Positions 53,561-62,390 of a DNA stretch of 62,390 nt are shown piece by piece; positions within the stretch are counted from its first letter, which is position 1, and every line of letters starts with the position of its first letter. The stretch comes from an uncultured Flaviramulus sp. (lineage in GTDB: Bacteria; Bacteroidota; Bacteroidia; Flavobacteriales; Flavobacteriaceae). The DNA is taken from NCBI GenBank assembly GCA_947487155.1, contig CANKVS010000018.1, positions 1-62,390 of the forward strand. The letters run 5' to 3'. Made by a program: the position numbers and the translations under genes. The notes under the pieces were generated by a model. It worked only from the letters and a program-made list of their open reading frames with translations, ran no database searches and was not told where the DNA came from.

Positions 53561-56362
53561 ATGAAAATCAAATCTATTCTTATTGCGTTCCTTTTTGTAA
53601 CAACTCTGTTTTCTTTTTCTCAAGAAACAGATATTAAAATTCCAACAGACCCAAATGTAAAAATTGGAAAATTATCTAACGGATTAACCTACTATATAAA
53701 AAACAATAAAAAACCAGCCGATAAAGTTGAATTAAGGTTAGTGGTTAATGCAGGTTCTATTTTAGAAGACGAAGACCAGTTAGGTCTTGCACACTTTATG
53801 GAGCATATGAATTTTAATGGCACAAAAAACTTTAAAAAAAATGATTTAGTAGATTATCTCCAGAGTATTGGAGTTAAATTTGGAGCTCATCTAAATGCCT
53901 ATACTAGTTTTGATGAAACCGTATACATTTTACCAATTCCGAGTGACGATCCAGAAAAATTAGAAAAAGGGTTTCAAATATTAGAAGACTGGGCTCACAA
54001 TACAAGTCTTGAAGGTGATCAAATAGATAGTGAACGAGGTGTTGTTCTTGAAGAATATAGATTACGTAGAGGTGCTGATGACAGAATGCTTCAAAAGTAT
54101 TTACCAAAAGTAATGTATGGTTCTAAATATGCAGACCGTTTACCTATTGGAACCAAAGAAAACCTTGAAAATTTTAAACACGAAAGTATTAAGCAGTTTT
54201 TTAAAGACTGGTATCGACCAGATTTAATGGCTGTTATAGCTGTTGGCGATGTTGATGTAAACTTGTTGGAAGATAAAATAAAATCTCACTTTGAAAATAT
54301 CCCAGCAGCAAAAAAACCTAGAAAACGAGAAGTTTTTGAAGTTCCAAATCATGAAGAAACTTTTATTGCTATAGAAAACGACAAAGAAGCTGCTTTTTCA
54401 AGAGTGCAAATAATGTATAAAGATAAATCTGTCCCTAAAAAAAGCACAACTATTGAAGACTATAGAAAATCAATGATAAAATCTGTATTCTCTCAAATGA
54501 TAAACAATCGTTTAAATGAATTAAGAAATAAAGAAAATCCTCCTTTTGTTTATGGATATAGCTACTATGGTGGCACATGGGCTAGAACAAAAAATGCATA
54601 CCAATCTGTAGCATCAACAAGTGAATCTGGTCAACTTACTGGATTAAAAGCCTTACTAGAAGAAAATGAAAGAGTAAAACGTTTCGGGTTTCAAGAAGGA
54701 GAATTCGAACGTGCCAAAAAAAGTATTTTAGTTCGTTATGAAAAATCTTTTAAAGACAAAGATAAAACGGAATCAAATCGAATTATCGGCCAATATGTTA
54801 GAAATTATTTAACAAGCGAACCAATTCCAAGCATCGATTGGGAATACAATTTTTATAAAACACATTTACCAAATATTCGCCTTTCAGAAATAAATGCATT
54901 AATAAAAGACTATTTACACGATGATAATCGGGTTATTGTTATGGTTGGACCGAAAAAAGAAGGTTTAATTAAAGTTACCGAACAGGAAGTAAAAGATTTG
55001 CTTAATTCTGTAAAAACACAAGATATTAAGCCTTATGAAGACAAAGTGGTCGCTTCTAGTTTAATAACAAGTTTACCCGCAAAAGGACATATTATAAAAA
55101 CTGAAAAAAATGATGATTTGGGTACAACCACATTAACCCTAAATAATGGAGCTGAGGTTACATACAAAAAAACCGATTTTAAAAATGATGAAATTCTTTT
55201 TCAAGCTTATAGCTATGGTGGCTCTTCATTATATTCTGATGAAGATTATTTAGCAACTATCTACGCTAATGGCGGACTAATAGAAGCTGGTGTTAATGGG
55301 TTTTCTAAAATAGATTTAGGTAAAATGATGTCTGGTAAAATTGTTAATGTTCGCCCAAGTATTGGTACTTATAGCGAAAACTTTTCTGGCTCTTGCTCTC
55401 CAAAAGATTTAGAAGAATTGTTTCAACTTACACATCTATATTTTACAGCACTTAACAAGGATAAAAAAGCTTACAATTCGTTTATTAACAAACAGAAAAG
55501 TTTCTTAGGAAACCTCCTTTCAAATCCTCAATACTATTTCCAAAATGAAATGGGGAAATTTATTAACGGTAAAAACCCAAGATATACAGGCTTTCCTACT
55601 CCAGAAAAATATGATGCCAGCGATTACAATCTAGCTTATAATAAATTTAAAGAACGTTTTTCTGATGCTGGCGATTTCAAATTTTACTTTGTTGGCAATA
55701 TAGATGAACAAAAATTAATCGATTTGTCTTTAACCTATTTTGGGAGTTTACCTAGCAATAATTCTAAAGAAAAATATATAGTATCTAACTTTAGACCAAT
55801 AACTGGTTCTCATACCAAAATTGTTAAAAAAGGTGAAGACCCAAAAAGCTCTGTTAGAATTACTTTCCAAGGAGAAACAGATTATAACAGAAAAGAATCT
55901 CATGCTCTTAGTAGTTTAGGAGAAATTTTATCTATAAAATTAATTGAAAAGCTACGTGAAGAAGAAGGTGGTGTTTATGGCGTTGGGGCTAGAGGATATA
56001 TTAATAAAATACCATACGGTTGGTTTAGTTTTAATATTAGTTTTCCGTGTGGTCCAGAAAATGTTGATAAACTAAAAAACGTAGCTTTAGATGAACTGAA
56101 AAAAATTATTGAAAATGGTCCTACAGATAAGGATCTTGACAAAATTAAAGAAGCTCAATTACTAGATCATAAAGAAAATCTTAAAAAGAATAGATACTGG
56201 ATAAACGTTCTTAAAAATGCAGATTATCAAAAAGATGATATAAATAACCTTTTATCTCACGAAGAATTTATTAGTAGTATTACTAAAGATGACATACAAA
56301 ATGTAGCAAAAAAGTACTTAACAACAGGATATATTCTAGGTATACATAATCCTGAAAAGTAA
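53561..56362 (+). CDS. M16 family zinc metallopeptidase (insulinase/pitrilysin type)
   Basis: I use the ATG at 53561, which gives a signal peptide (FVTTLFSFSQ) and 933 aa. The inverted zinc motif HFMEH (in LAHFMEHMNFNGT) and the downstream Glu region ERGVVLEEYR identify the active half; a second, inactive M16 half covers the C-terminal part. It degrades peptides in the periplasm. It is followed by a terminator. Confidence 0.94.
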   Translation: MKIKSILIAFLFVTTLFSFSQETDIKIPTDPNVKIGKLSNGLTYYIKNNKKPADKVELRLVVNAGSILEDEDQLGLAHFMEHMNFNGTKNFKKNDLVDYLQSIGVKFGAHLNAYTSFDETVYILPIPSDDPEKLEKGFQILEDWAHNTSLEGDQIDSERGVVLEEYRLRRGADDRMLQKYLPKVMYGSKYADRLPIGTKENLENFKHESIKQFFKDWYRPDLMAVIAVGDVDVNLLEDKIKSHFENIPAAKKPRKREVFEVPNHEETFIAIENDKEAAFSRVQIMYKDKSVPKKSTTIEDYRKSMIKSVFSQMINNRLNELRNKENPPFVYGYSYYGGTWARTKNAYQSVASTSESGQLTGLKALLEENERVKRFGFQEGEFERAKKSILVRYEKSFKDKDKTESNRIIGQYVRNYLTSEPIPSIDWEYNFYKTHLPNIRLSEINALIKDYLHDDNRVIVMVGPKKEGLIKVTEQEVKDLLNSVKTQDIKPYEDKVVASSLITSLPAKGHIIKTEKNDDLGTTTLTLNNGAEVTYKKTDFKNDEILFQAYSYGGSSLYSDEDYLATIYANGGLIEAGVNGFSKIDLGKMMSGKIVNVRPSIGTYSENFSGSCSPKDLEELFQLTHLYFTALNKDKKAYNSFINKQKSFLGNLLSNPQYYFQNEMGKFINGKNPRYTGFPTPEKYDASDYNLAYNKFKERFSDAGDFKFYFVGNIDEQKLIDLSLTYFGSLPSNNSKEKYIVSNFRPITGSHTKIVKKGEDPKSSVRITFQGETDYNRKESHALSSLGEILSIKLIEKLREEEGGVYGVGARGYINKIPYGWFSFNISFPCGPENVDKLKNVALDELKKIIENGPTDKDLDKIKEAQLLDHKENLKKNRYWINVLKNADYQKDDINNLLSHEEFISSITKDDIQNVAKKYLTTGYILGIHNPEK

Positions 56363-56381
56363 ATCACTTTTTAATTTTATT

Positions 56382-56410
56382 AAAAGCAGCTTTAACCGTG
56401 CTGCTTTTTT
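56382..56410 (+). terminator. Terminator after the M16 protease gene
   Basis: AAAAGCAGC (56382-56390) pairs with GCTGCTTTT (56400-56408), followed by further T's. It separates the protease gene from parA. Confidence 0.85.
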
Positions 56411-56483
56411 TTGATTTAACAAATTCGGTTTTTATTCCTCATAAATAATTGTATTTTTACGCGTATTTAAAACCAAATCATTA

Positions 56484-57248
56484 ATGGGTAAAATCATTGC
56501 AATTGCTAACCAAAAAGGAGGCGTTGGAAAAACAACAACCTCTATAAATTTAGCAGCTTCACTAGGTGTTCTAGAAAAAAAAGTATTACTTATAGATGCT
56601 GATCCGCAAGCAAATGCAACTTCTGGAATTGGTATAGATGTAGAATCTGTAAACATTGGAACCTACCAACTTTTAGAGCATTCTAATACTGCCAAAGATG
56701 CCATTATAAAAACAGAAATACCTAATTTAGATATTATTCCTGCACATATCGACCTGGTTGCTATTGAAATAGAGCTTGTTGATAAAGACGCTCGTGAATA
56801 TATGCTACAAAAAGCCTTAGTAAATATTAAGAATGACTACGATTTTATTATTATAGATTGTGCGCCATCTTTAGGTTTATTAACATTAAATGCATTAACT
56901 GCTGCAGACGCTGTAATTATCCCTATTCAATGTGAATATTTTGCACTTGAAGGTTTAGGTAAATTATTAAACACCATTAAAAGTGTTCAGAAAATACACA
57001 ACCCAGAATTAGACATTGAAGGTTTGCTACTAACCATGTACGATTCTCGCTTACGACTATCAAATCAAGTGGTTGAAGAGGTGCAAAAACACTTTAACAA
57101 TATGGTATTTCAAACCATTATTCAACGTAATGTTCGCTTAAGTGAAGCACCCAGTTATGGTGAAAGCATAATTAATTACGATGCAGGTAGTAAAGGTGCT
57201 AGTAATTACTTAAGTTTGGCAAAAGAAATCATTAATAAAAATTCCTAA
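56484..57248 (+). CDS. parA: Chromosome-partitioning ATPase ParA
   Basis: The 254-aa protein has the deviant Walker A NQKGGVGKTTTSIN, Walker B-type DFIIIDCAPSLGLLTLNAL, and PIQCEYFALEGL. It is a Soj/ParA ATPase that positions replication origins with ParB. parB follows after 3 bp. Confidence 0.96.
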   Translation: MGKIIAIANQKGGVGKTTTSINLAASLGVLEKKVLLIDADPQANATSGIGIDVESVNIGTYQLLEHSNTAKDAIIKTEIPNLDIIPAHIDLVAIEIELVDKDAREYMLQKALVNIKNDYDFIIIDCAPSLGLLTLNALTAADAVIIPIQCEYFALEGLGKLLNTIKSVQKIHNPELDIEGLLLTMYDSRLRLSNQVVEEVQKHFNNMVFQTIIQRNVRLSEAPSYGESIINYDAGSKGASNYLSLAKEIINKNS

Positions 57249-57251
57249 GTT

Positions 57252-58163
57252 ATGGCTAAAGCAACAAAAAAACAGGCTTTAGGTAGAGGTTTATCGGCAC
57301 TATTAAAAGATCCGAGTAACGATATTCAATCTGTACAAGATAAGAATGCCGATAAAGTTATAGGAAATATTGTTGAATTAGATATTGATTCTATTGAAGT
57401 TAATCCATTTCAACCACGCACAAATTTTAGTGAAGAATCGCTGCGAGAATTAGCCTCTTCAATTAAAGAGTTAGGCATTATTCAACCCATAACGGTAAGA
57501 AAATTAGATTTTAATACATACCAATTAGTTTCTGGTGAGCGTCGTTTTAGAGCATCTAAATTACTTGGTTTAGAAACCATTACAGCTTACGTAAGAATTG
57601 CAAACGATCAAGAATCGTTAGAAATGGCCTTGGTTGAAAATATTCAACGTCAAGATTTAGACCCTATTGAAATTGCATTATCATACCAACGCTTAATTGA
57701 CGAAATTAATTTAACACAAGAGCAAATGAGCGAGCGTGTTGGTAAAAAACGATCTACTATTGCCAATTATTTACGCTTATTAAAACTAGACCCTATTATT
57801 CAAACAGGTATGCGTGATGGCTTTATTTCTATGGGGCATGGGCGTGCCTTAATAACTATTGAAGACCAAAGCGTACAGTTAGATATTTACGAGAAAATTT
57901 TATCTAACAAATTATCGGTAAGAGAAACCGAAGGCTTAGTTCGTAATTTTAATACAACACAAAAAGTTACAGATACTACACAAGAAAATGATGCAGAAGA
58001 TGTTCCTAAATTTATAAAAAAGGGAATTACTGCATTTTCAGAATACTTTGGACATAAAATTGACGTTAAAGTTTCTAAAAATGGAAAAGGAAAAATTATA
58101 ATTCCGTTTCATTCTGAAGAGGATTTTAATCGTATTAAAAAATTAGTTCAAGGTGCCAAATAA
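57252..58163 (+). CDS. parB: Chromosome-partitioning protein ParB
   Basis: The 303-aa protein has the CTPase region with FQPRTNFSEESLRELASSI and VSGERRFRASKLLG, the HTH with TQEQMSERVGKKRSTIANYL, and a C-terminal dimer domain. It binds parS and CTP and spreads near the origin. No parS site was noticed in the window. It overlaps the next gene by 11 bp. Confidence 0.96.
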   Translation: MAKATKKQALGRGLSALLKDPSNDIQSVQDKNADKVIGNIVELDIDSIEVNPFQPRTNFSEESLRELASSIKELGIIQPITVRKLDFNTYQLVSGERRFRASKLLGLETITAYVRIANDQESLEMALVENIQRQDLDPIEIALSYQRLIDEINLTQEQMSERVGKKRSTIANYLRLLKLDPIIQTGMRDGFISMGHGRALITIEDQSVQLDIYEKILSNKLSVRETEGLVRNFNTTQKVTDTTQENDAEDVPKFIKKGITAFSEYFGHKIDVKVSKNGKGKIIIPFHSEEDFNRIKKLVQGAK

Positions 58164-58773
58164 ATTCTTAATAACAAGCGTATTATTATTCATAAGTTGT
58201 TTTTCATTACTAGCTCAAGATAAAAATAATGATGAAAAACTAGGCGAGTTTTCAAAAGAAATTGTAGTAGACTCTATTATAAAAGTTAAGAAACCTATAA
58301 ATCCGTTATCGCCAGCAAAAGCAGCTTTTTATTCGGCTATATTACCAGGTTTAGGACAAGCATATAATAAAAAATATTGGAAAATACCTATTGTTTATGG
58401 TGCTTTAGGAACAGGTATTTACTTTTACACCACAAGCAACAAACAATACAACAGATATCGAGATGCTTTTAAAAGTAGATTAGCAGGTTTTACAAACGAC
58501 GAATTTTATTTTGATTCTCAAGGCAATCAATTAACAACTCCAAGAGTAACTACTGAGGGTTTGCAACGTGCACAAAAGTTATTTAGAAGAAATAAAGAAG
58601 TATCGCTTTTAGTACTTATAGGTATTTATGCTTTAAATATTATTGATGCCAATGTTGATGCACACTTACTTCAATATAATGTTGATGAGAACTTATCCTT
58701 AGCACCACATTTTAAAATGAATGAGATTGATGCAACAAGCAATCTGGGATTAACCTTAAATTTTAATTTTTAG
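58153..58773 (+). CDS. DUF5683 domain protein
   Basis: The 206-aa protein starts at GTG 58153 within the end of parB. It has a signal peptide (FISCFSLLAQ) and the DUF5683 core NPLSPAKAAFYSAILPGLGQ followed by GALGTGIYFY, with two membrane-associated segments. It is an envelope protein of unknown role that sits by parAB and dapB in many Flavobacteriaceae. Confidence 0.85.
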   Translation: MPNKFLITSVLLFISCFSLLAQDKNNDEKLGEFSKEIVVDSIIKVKKPINPLSPAKAAFYSAILPGLGQAYNKKYWKIPIVYGALGTGIYFYTTSNKQYNRYRDAFKSRLAGFTNDEFYFDSQGNQLTTPRVTTEGLQRAQKLFRRNKEVSLLVLIGIYALNIIDANVDAHLLQYNVDENLSLAPHFKMNEIDATSNLGLTLNFNF

Positions 58774-58828
58774 CCTATAACGGGCATTTACCAAAATAAG
58801 AATACAACTTTTACTAAACTTTAAATAC

Positions 58829-59530
58829 ATGAAAATTGCTTTACTAGGATATGGAAGAATGGGAAAAACCATTGAGCAAATTGCCATTAAAAGAGGGCAT
58901 AGTATTGTTTTAACCGTAGACAAAGATGATACAGATTACGATATTTCTAAAGCAGATGTCGCTATAGATTTTAGTATTCCTACTGAAGCATTTAACAATA
59001 TATCTAATTGTTTAAATAATAATGTCCCCGTTATTTCTGGAACAACGGGTTGGTTAGATAATTACAATAATGCTGTTGCACTATGCAAGGAAAAACAAGG
59101 CGCATTTATCTATGCATCAAATTATAGTTTAGGTGTTAACATTTTTTTCGAGCTCAATAAAACATTGGCTAAAATGATGAGTACATTACAACAATACAAT
59201 GTAACTATGGAAGAAATTCATCACACTCAAAAACTCGATGCGCCAAGTGGAACTGCTATTTCTTTAGCCAATGGTATTATTGACCAACATGATGGTTTTG
59301 ATAATTGGAAACTAGATGAAAGTGGCGAAACCACAATTCCTATTACGACAAAACGTATTGAAAACGTTCCAGGAACTCACACCGTAAATTACGAAAGTGA
59401 AGTAGATACTATTTCAATAGAGCATATTGCGCATAACAGACAAGGATTTGCCCTTGGTGCTGTTATCGCAGCAGAATGGATTATTGGAAAAACTGGTATA
59501 TTTACAATGAATGATGTGTTAGGTCTTTAA
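58829..59530 (+). CDS. dapB: 4-hydroxy-tetrahydrodipicolinate reductase
   Basis: The 233-aa protein has the dinucleotide loop GYGRMGK, the signature EEIHHTQKLDAPSGTA and ending with GKTGIFTMNDVLGL. It reduces the dihydrodipicolinate precursor in lysine and diaminopimelate synthesis. At 233 aa it is short like other Bacteroidota forms. Confidence 0.95.
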   Translation: MKIALLGYGRMGKTIEQIAIKRGHSIVLTVDKDDTDYDISKADVAIDFSIPTEAFNNISNCLNNNVPVISGTTGWLDNYNNAVALCKEKQGAFIYASNYSLGVNIFFELNKTLAKMMSTLQQYNVTMEEIHHTQKLDAPSGTAISLANGIIDQHDGFDNWKLDESGETTIPITTKRIENVPGTHTVNYESEVDTISIEHIAHNRQGFALGAVIAAEWIIGKTGIFTMNDVLGL

Positions 59531-59695
59531 TAAAAACACCAATTAAACTAAGGGTTAAGGGTTTAAAAAACTTGTAAATATTTGTTAAATGAGGCAGGTC
59601 TATTAACTAGAATTTTTATTTCATCTAGAAAAACTGCAAATTTGAACATTAAAATTAATCAATTGTCATTAGACAATTATCAATAAAATAAGATT

Positions 59696-61279
59696 ATGAC
59701 ACTAATGCAATGGTTTATTTTCATCTTGATTATTCAAGTTATTCATGGTTTAGGCACTTGGAAACTTTATATTAAAGCAGGAAAACAAGCATGGGAAGCT
59801 TTTGTACCAGTTTATAACGGGGTTGTTTTAATGAAAATAATAAACCGCCCGTGGTGGTGGGTTATTTTGTTGTTTTTACCCATAGTAAACCTAATTATGT
59901 TCCCTGTAATTTGGGTTGAAACCGCTAGAAGTTTTGGTAAAAACACAAGATTAGATACATTTTTAGCAGTTATAACTCTAGGCTTATATAGCTATTATTT
60001 AAACTATATTGCAGATGTAGCACATAAAAAAGACAGAAGCATTACTCCTACATCGGGATCTGGAGAATGGACTAGCTCAATTCTTTTTGCCATTGTTGCG
60101 GCAACCATTGTACACACTTATTTTATACAACCCTTTACAATTCCATCATCTTCCTTAGAAAAATCGTTATTAGTAGGCGATTTCTTATTTGTAAGCAAAT
60201 TTCATTATGGTGCTAGAGTTCCAATGACAACCGTTGCCGCTCCTATGGTACACGATACCATTCCTAAATTAGGTACTAAATCTTACTTATTTAACGATAA
60301 ATTTGAAGAAAGAAAAACATCATTAATAAACAAATTACAGTTACCATACTTAAGGTTTCCAGGTTTTGAAAAAATAGATAGAAACGAGATTGTCGTTTTC
60401 AATCAACCTGCCGATACCTTATTGGATATGAATAATTTTCGCCCAGATAGAAATTATTATAAGCCTATTGATAAAAAAACCAACTTAGTAAAACGTTGTG
60501 TTGGTATACCTGGAGATACTTTAGAAGTCCGTAATGGTTTTGTTTACATTAATAGAAAGAAAAACGAATTACCAGACAGAGCACATTTACAATTCAGTTA
60601 TTTAGTACAACCCAAAACAAATCAATTCAATCCAAAATTTATTAAAGACCGTTACGACATTACCGATAATTTTTGGATTGCGAATAAGCAAAACACTTAC
60701 TATTTTTCAGCTATATCAGACGAGGCTCTTGCTAAATTTAAAAATCATCCTAACGTCGCAAGCATTACACCCAATAAAAGAATAAAGGGTGAAAGGGATT
60801 CTAGTATTTTCCCTCACGATCCAGCTTACAACTGGAATATCGATTTCTTCGGCCCATTATATATTCCTGAAGCTGGAAAAACAATAGATATTAATTTAGA
60901 CGTTTTACCCCTTTACAAACGTGTAATTACCGAATATGAAGGTAATAGCTTAAAAACAGAGGGAAATCAGATTTTTATTAATGGTGAAATAGCCAATACA
61001 TATACTTTTAAACAAGATTATTATTGGATGATGGGAGACAATCGCCACAATTCTATTGATGCTAGAGCATGGGGGTTTGTACCTTTCGATCATGTGGTTG
61101 GAAAACCTGTATTTATATGGATGAGTTGGGACGGCATTAAAAACCCGCGTTGGGAACGTTTCTTTACAACTGTTAGCGGTAGTGGAAAAGCAACGTCATT
61201 TTTTATTCCTTTTCTAATATTACTTTTTGGATGGATTGGTTTTAATAAATGGAGAGCTAAACGAAAAGCTAATAATTAA
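59696..61279 (+). CDS. lepB: Signal peptidase I, housekeeping
   Basis: The 527-aa protein is long, with an N-terminal domain of membrane helices (about 1-100) before the catalytic part. The Ser is in IPSSSLEKSLLVGDFLFVSK, the Lys in LVKRCVGIPGDTL, and box E is MMGDNRHNSIDARAWGFVP. It has a C-terminal helix. This is the core enzyme; the element carries another at 24713. Confidence 0.95.
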   Translation: MTLMQWFIFILIIQVIHGLGTWKLYIKAGKQAWEAFVPVYNGVVLMKIINRPWWWVILLFLPIVNLIMFPVIWVETARSFGKNTRLDTFLAVITLGLYSYYLNYIADVAHKKDRSITPTSGSGEWTSSILFAIVAATIVHTYFIQPFTIPSSSLEKSLLVGDFLFVSKFHYGARVPMTTVAAPMVHDTIPKLGTKSYLFNDKFEERKTSLINKLQLPYLRFPGFEKIDRNEIVVFNQPADTLLDMNNFRPDRNYYKPIDKKTNLVKRCVGIPGDTLEVRNGFVYINRKKNELPDRAHLQFSYLVQPKTNQFNPKFIKDRYDITDNFWIANKQNTYYFSAISDEALAKFKNHPNVASITPNKRIKGERDSSIFPHDPAYNWNIDFFGPLYIPEAGKTIDINLDVLPLYKRVITEYEGNSLKTEGNQIFINGEIANTYTFKQDYYWMMGDNRHNSIDARAWGFVPFDHVVGKPVFIWMSWDGIKNPRWERFFTTVSGSGKATSFFIPFLILLFGWIGFNKWRAKRKANN

Positions 61280-61287
61280 CAAAGTTT

Positions 61288-61363
61288 GTCATTCCTGAAA
61301 AAGCAGGAATCCACTTTAAAATTAAGTTTCAATTTATAAGATTCCTGCCTTCGCAGGAATGAC
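61288..61363. repeat. Interspersed inverted repeat between lepB and the WbqC gene
   Basis: GTCATTCCTG (61288-61297) and CAGGAATGAC (61354-61363) are perfect inverted repeats, with inner AGCAGGAATCC and GATTCCTGCC also paired. This looks like a small host repeat; it could also act as a terminator for lepB. Confidence 0.7.
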
Positions 61364-61371
61364 AGTACTAA

Positions 61372-61995
61372 ATGAACATATTACTCCATCCAACGTATTT
61401 ACCTAATATTGCTCATTTTGTGGCCATGATAAAAGCAAAGGCTGTTCTATTTGAATACGATGATAACTTCTTAAAACAAACCTATAGAAATCGTACCTAT
61501 ATCTATGGCGCAAACGGTAAATTAGCATTAAATATTCCTGTCGTACATTCTCAAAAGAATCGACAAAAATATAGAGATGTAAAAATTTTTAATGAAGAAA
61601 AATGGCAAAGTCTGCATTGGAAATCCTTACTTTCAGCCTATAGAACTTCACCTTTTTTTGAATATTATGAGGATGATATTCAACCTCTATTTAATAATAA
61701 AGCTAAGTATATTTTAGATTTCAACTTTAAATGTTTTGAAGTTATTTGCGATTGCTTACAATTAGAATTAAACACATTTAAAACCAAAAACTACCAACCT
61801 AAAGTTGAAAATGCTGAAGATTTTAGACATTTAGTAAATGCTAAAAAAGAAACACCTCAATCATTTGATGCATATACACAAGTTTTTAACAGCAAACATG
61901 GTTTTATTAGTAATTTAAGCATCCTCGATTTATTATTTAACAAAGGCCCAAATACATTAAATTATTTAGAGAGCCAAACCTTAAAAATACCATAA
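61372..61995 (+). CDS. WbqC-family protein
   Basis: The 207-aa protein fits the WbqC-like family: LHPTYLPNIAHFVAMIKA at the start, then FLKQTYRNRTYIYGANGKLALNIPV (in two pieces across 33-55) and SAYRTSPFFEYYEDDI. Its role may be in sugar or envelope biosynthesis but is not established. It overlaps the next gene's start by one base. Confidence 0.85.
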   Translation: MNILLHPTYLPNIAHFVAMIKAKAVLFEYDDNFLKQTYRNRTYIYGANGKLALNIPVVHSQKNRQKYRDVKIFNEEKWQSLHWKSLLSAYRTSPFFEYYEDDIQPLFNNKAKYILDFNFKCFEVICDCLQLELNTFKTKNYQPKVENAEDFRHLVNAKKETPQSFDAYTQVFNSKHGFISNLSILDLLFNKGPNTLNYLESQTLKIP

Positions 61996-62303
61996 TGCTA
62001 CAAACATTTGCACATTATGGATGCCATATATTCATTCCTTTAACTGTTGCTATTCTATTTTATAAATCGAATTGGAAGATGGCATTTTTAATTATGCTTT
62101 CAGGAATGCTTATAGATTTAGATCACCTCTTAGCAAATCCTATATTCGACCCGAATAGATGCAGTATTAATTTTCATCCGCTTCACTCCTCTTTTGCAAT
62201 TACTTTTTATTTGTTTCTTTTAGTTCCAAAAAAGTCCAGATTAGTTGCTTTAGGGCTTGTAATACACATAATTGCAGATGTAGTTGATTGCTCGTTTATG
62301 TAA
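61995..62303 (+). CDS. DUF6122 family membrane protein
   Basis: The 102-aa protein has three or four membrane helices with histidines and aspartates in GMLIDLDHLLANPIFDPNRC and INFHPLHS, then HIIADVVDC. This pattern is like membrane-bound metal-dependent hydrolase relatives. Function unknown. It is coupled to the WbqC-family gene (TAATG). Confidence 0.8.
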   Translation: MLQTFAHYGCHIFIPLTVAILFYKSNWKMAFLIMLSGMLIDLDHLLANPIFDPNRCSINFHPLHSSFAITFYLFLLVPKKSRLVALGLVIHIIADVVDCSFM

Positions 62304-62390
62304 AACAGATTTTAGTAAACTACCTCGATGCAAGCATACGAGGCATTAAAACAACTTTAATTGATGATTTGCTTTAAGTTGAGTGTATTG

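Noticed and set aside
56484..58163. ParAB as part of a plasmid or of the element
   Set aside because: They lie in core order with dapB, lepB and DUF5683 genes, outside the attachment cores.
61288..61363. Insertion sequence between lepB and the WbqC-family gene
   Set aside because: It is only about 76 bp with no coding capacity; a short host repeat or terminator explains it.

Overview
The window is low-GC DNA from a member of the Bacteroidota, most likely a marine-type Flavobacteriaceae. Grounds for this are the TAnnTTTG promoter elements, the near absence of Shine-Dalgarno sequences, TonB receptors with carboxypeptidase-like N-termini, the DUF5683 and DUF6122 families, and a Bacteroidota-type conjugation module. 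It falls into two parts: an integrated conjugative element (about 291-38951) and ordinary core chromosome (39015-62390).

Element. A 17-bp direct repeat (291-307 and 38935-38951) marks both ends. The right copy covers the 3' end of an intact tRNA-Pro(TGG) gene, and the integrase lies just inside that end. From left to right the element carries: a leftward transfer operon traE-F-G-I-J-K-M-N (549-7421); a muralytic amidase and a 33-codon ORF; a replication/excision block with a DnaC-like ATPase, a winged-helix-like protein, a small HTH protein and RteC (8343-10937); about 20 kb of rightward cargo (11055-30960); then leftward mobilisation genes (coupling protein, relaxase, BfmA/BtgA-like protein), RadC-like protein, SSB, two unknown proteins and the integrase.

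Cargo. A PAS-LuxR regulator lies divergent to a LuxI/FeeM-like acyltransferase. Around them are a ThiF-like E1 enzyme, an O-antigen-ligase/TPR membrane protein, an 84-aa four-cysteine secreted peptide resembling NVEALA peptides, a BF3164-like beta-propeller lipoprotein, a thioredoxin-like lipoprotein, a DUF1573 lipoprotein, an adaptor/RND/TolC pump, a second signal peptidase I, a second RND protein and a transglutaminase-like lipoprotein. The main observation is that four cargo promoters (thiF, acyltransferase, ligase, signal peptidase operon) each carry a 16-bp dyad of the form CTACACTTTAGTGTAG. In all four the dyad ends exactly 22 bp before a TAnnTTTG-type -7 element, and there is no normal -33 element. 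This is how a lux-box, activator-dependent regulon would look, and it ties the cargo into one candidate cell-cell-signalling and export system carried by a mobile element.

Other notable points are a (TTGG)4 repeat that puts the relaxase C-terminus out of frame, a 79-bp (AACT)n tract, a nested inverted-repeat intergenic region that looks like a structured RNA (35765-36101), a hairpin cluster that could hold oriT, and a left flank (<291) that repeats the organisation of the element's own right end, suggesting a second element in tandem.

Core. The rightward genes after the tRNA are a TonB receptor, PQQ-type sugar dehydrogenase and cytochrome c; uridine kinase, a DivIC/FtsB-like protein and both methylmalonyl-CoA mutase subunits with a lipoprotein between them; two tandem AraC-type membrane regulators; an outer-membrane beta-barrel protein; an M16 protease; then parA, parB, a DUF5683 protein, dapB, lepB, a WbqC-family protein and a DUF6122 protein.
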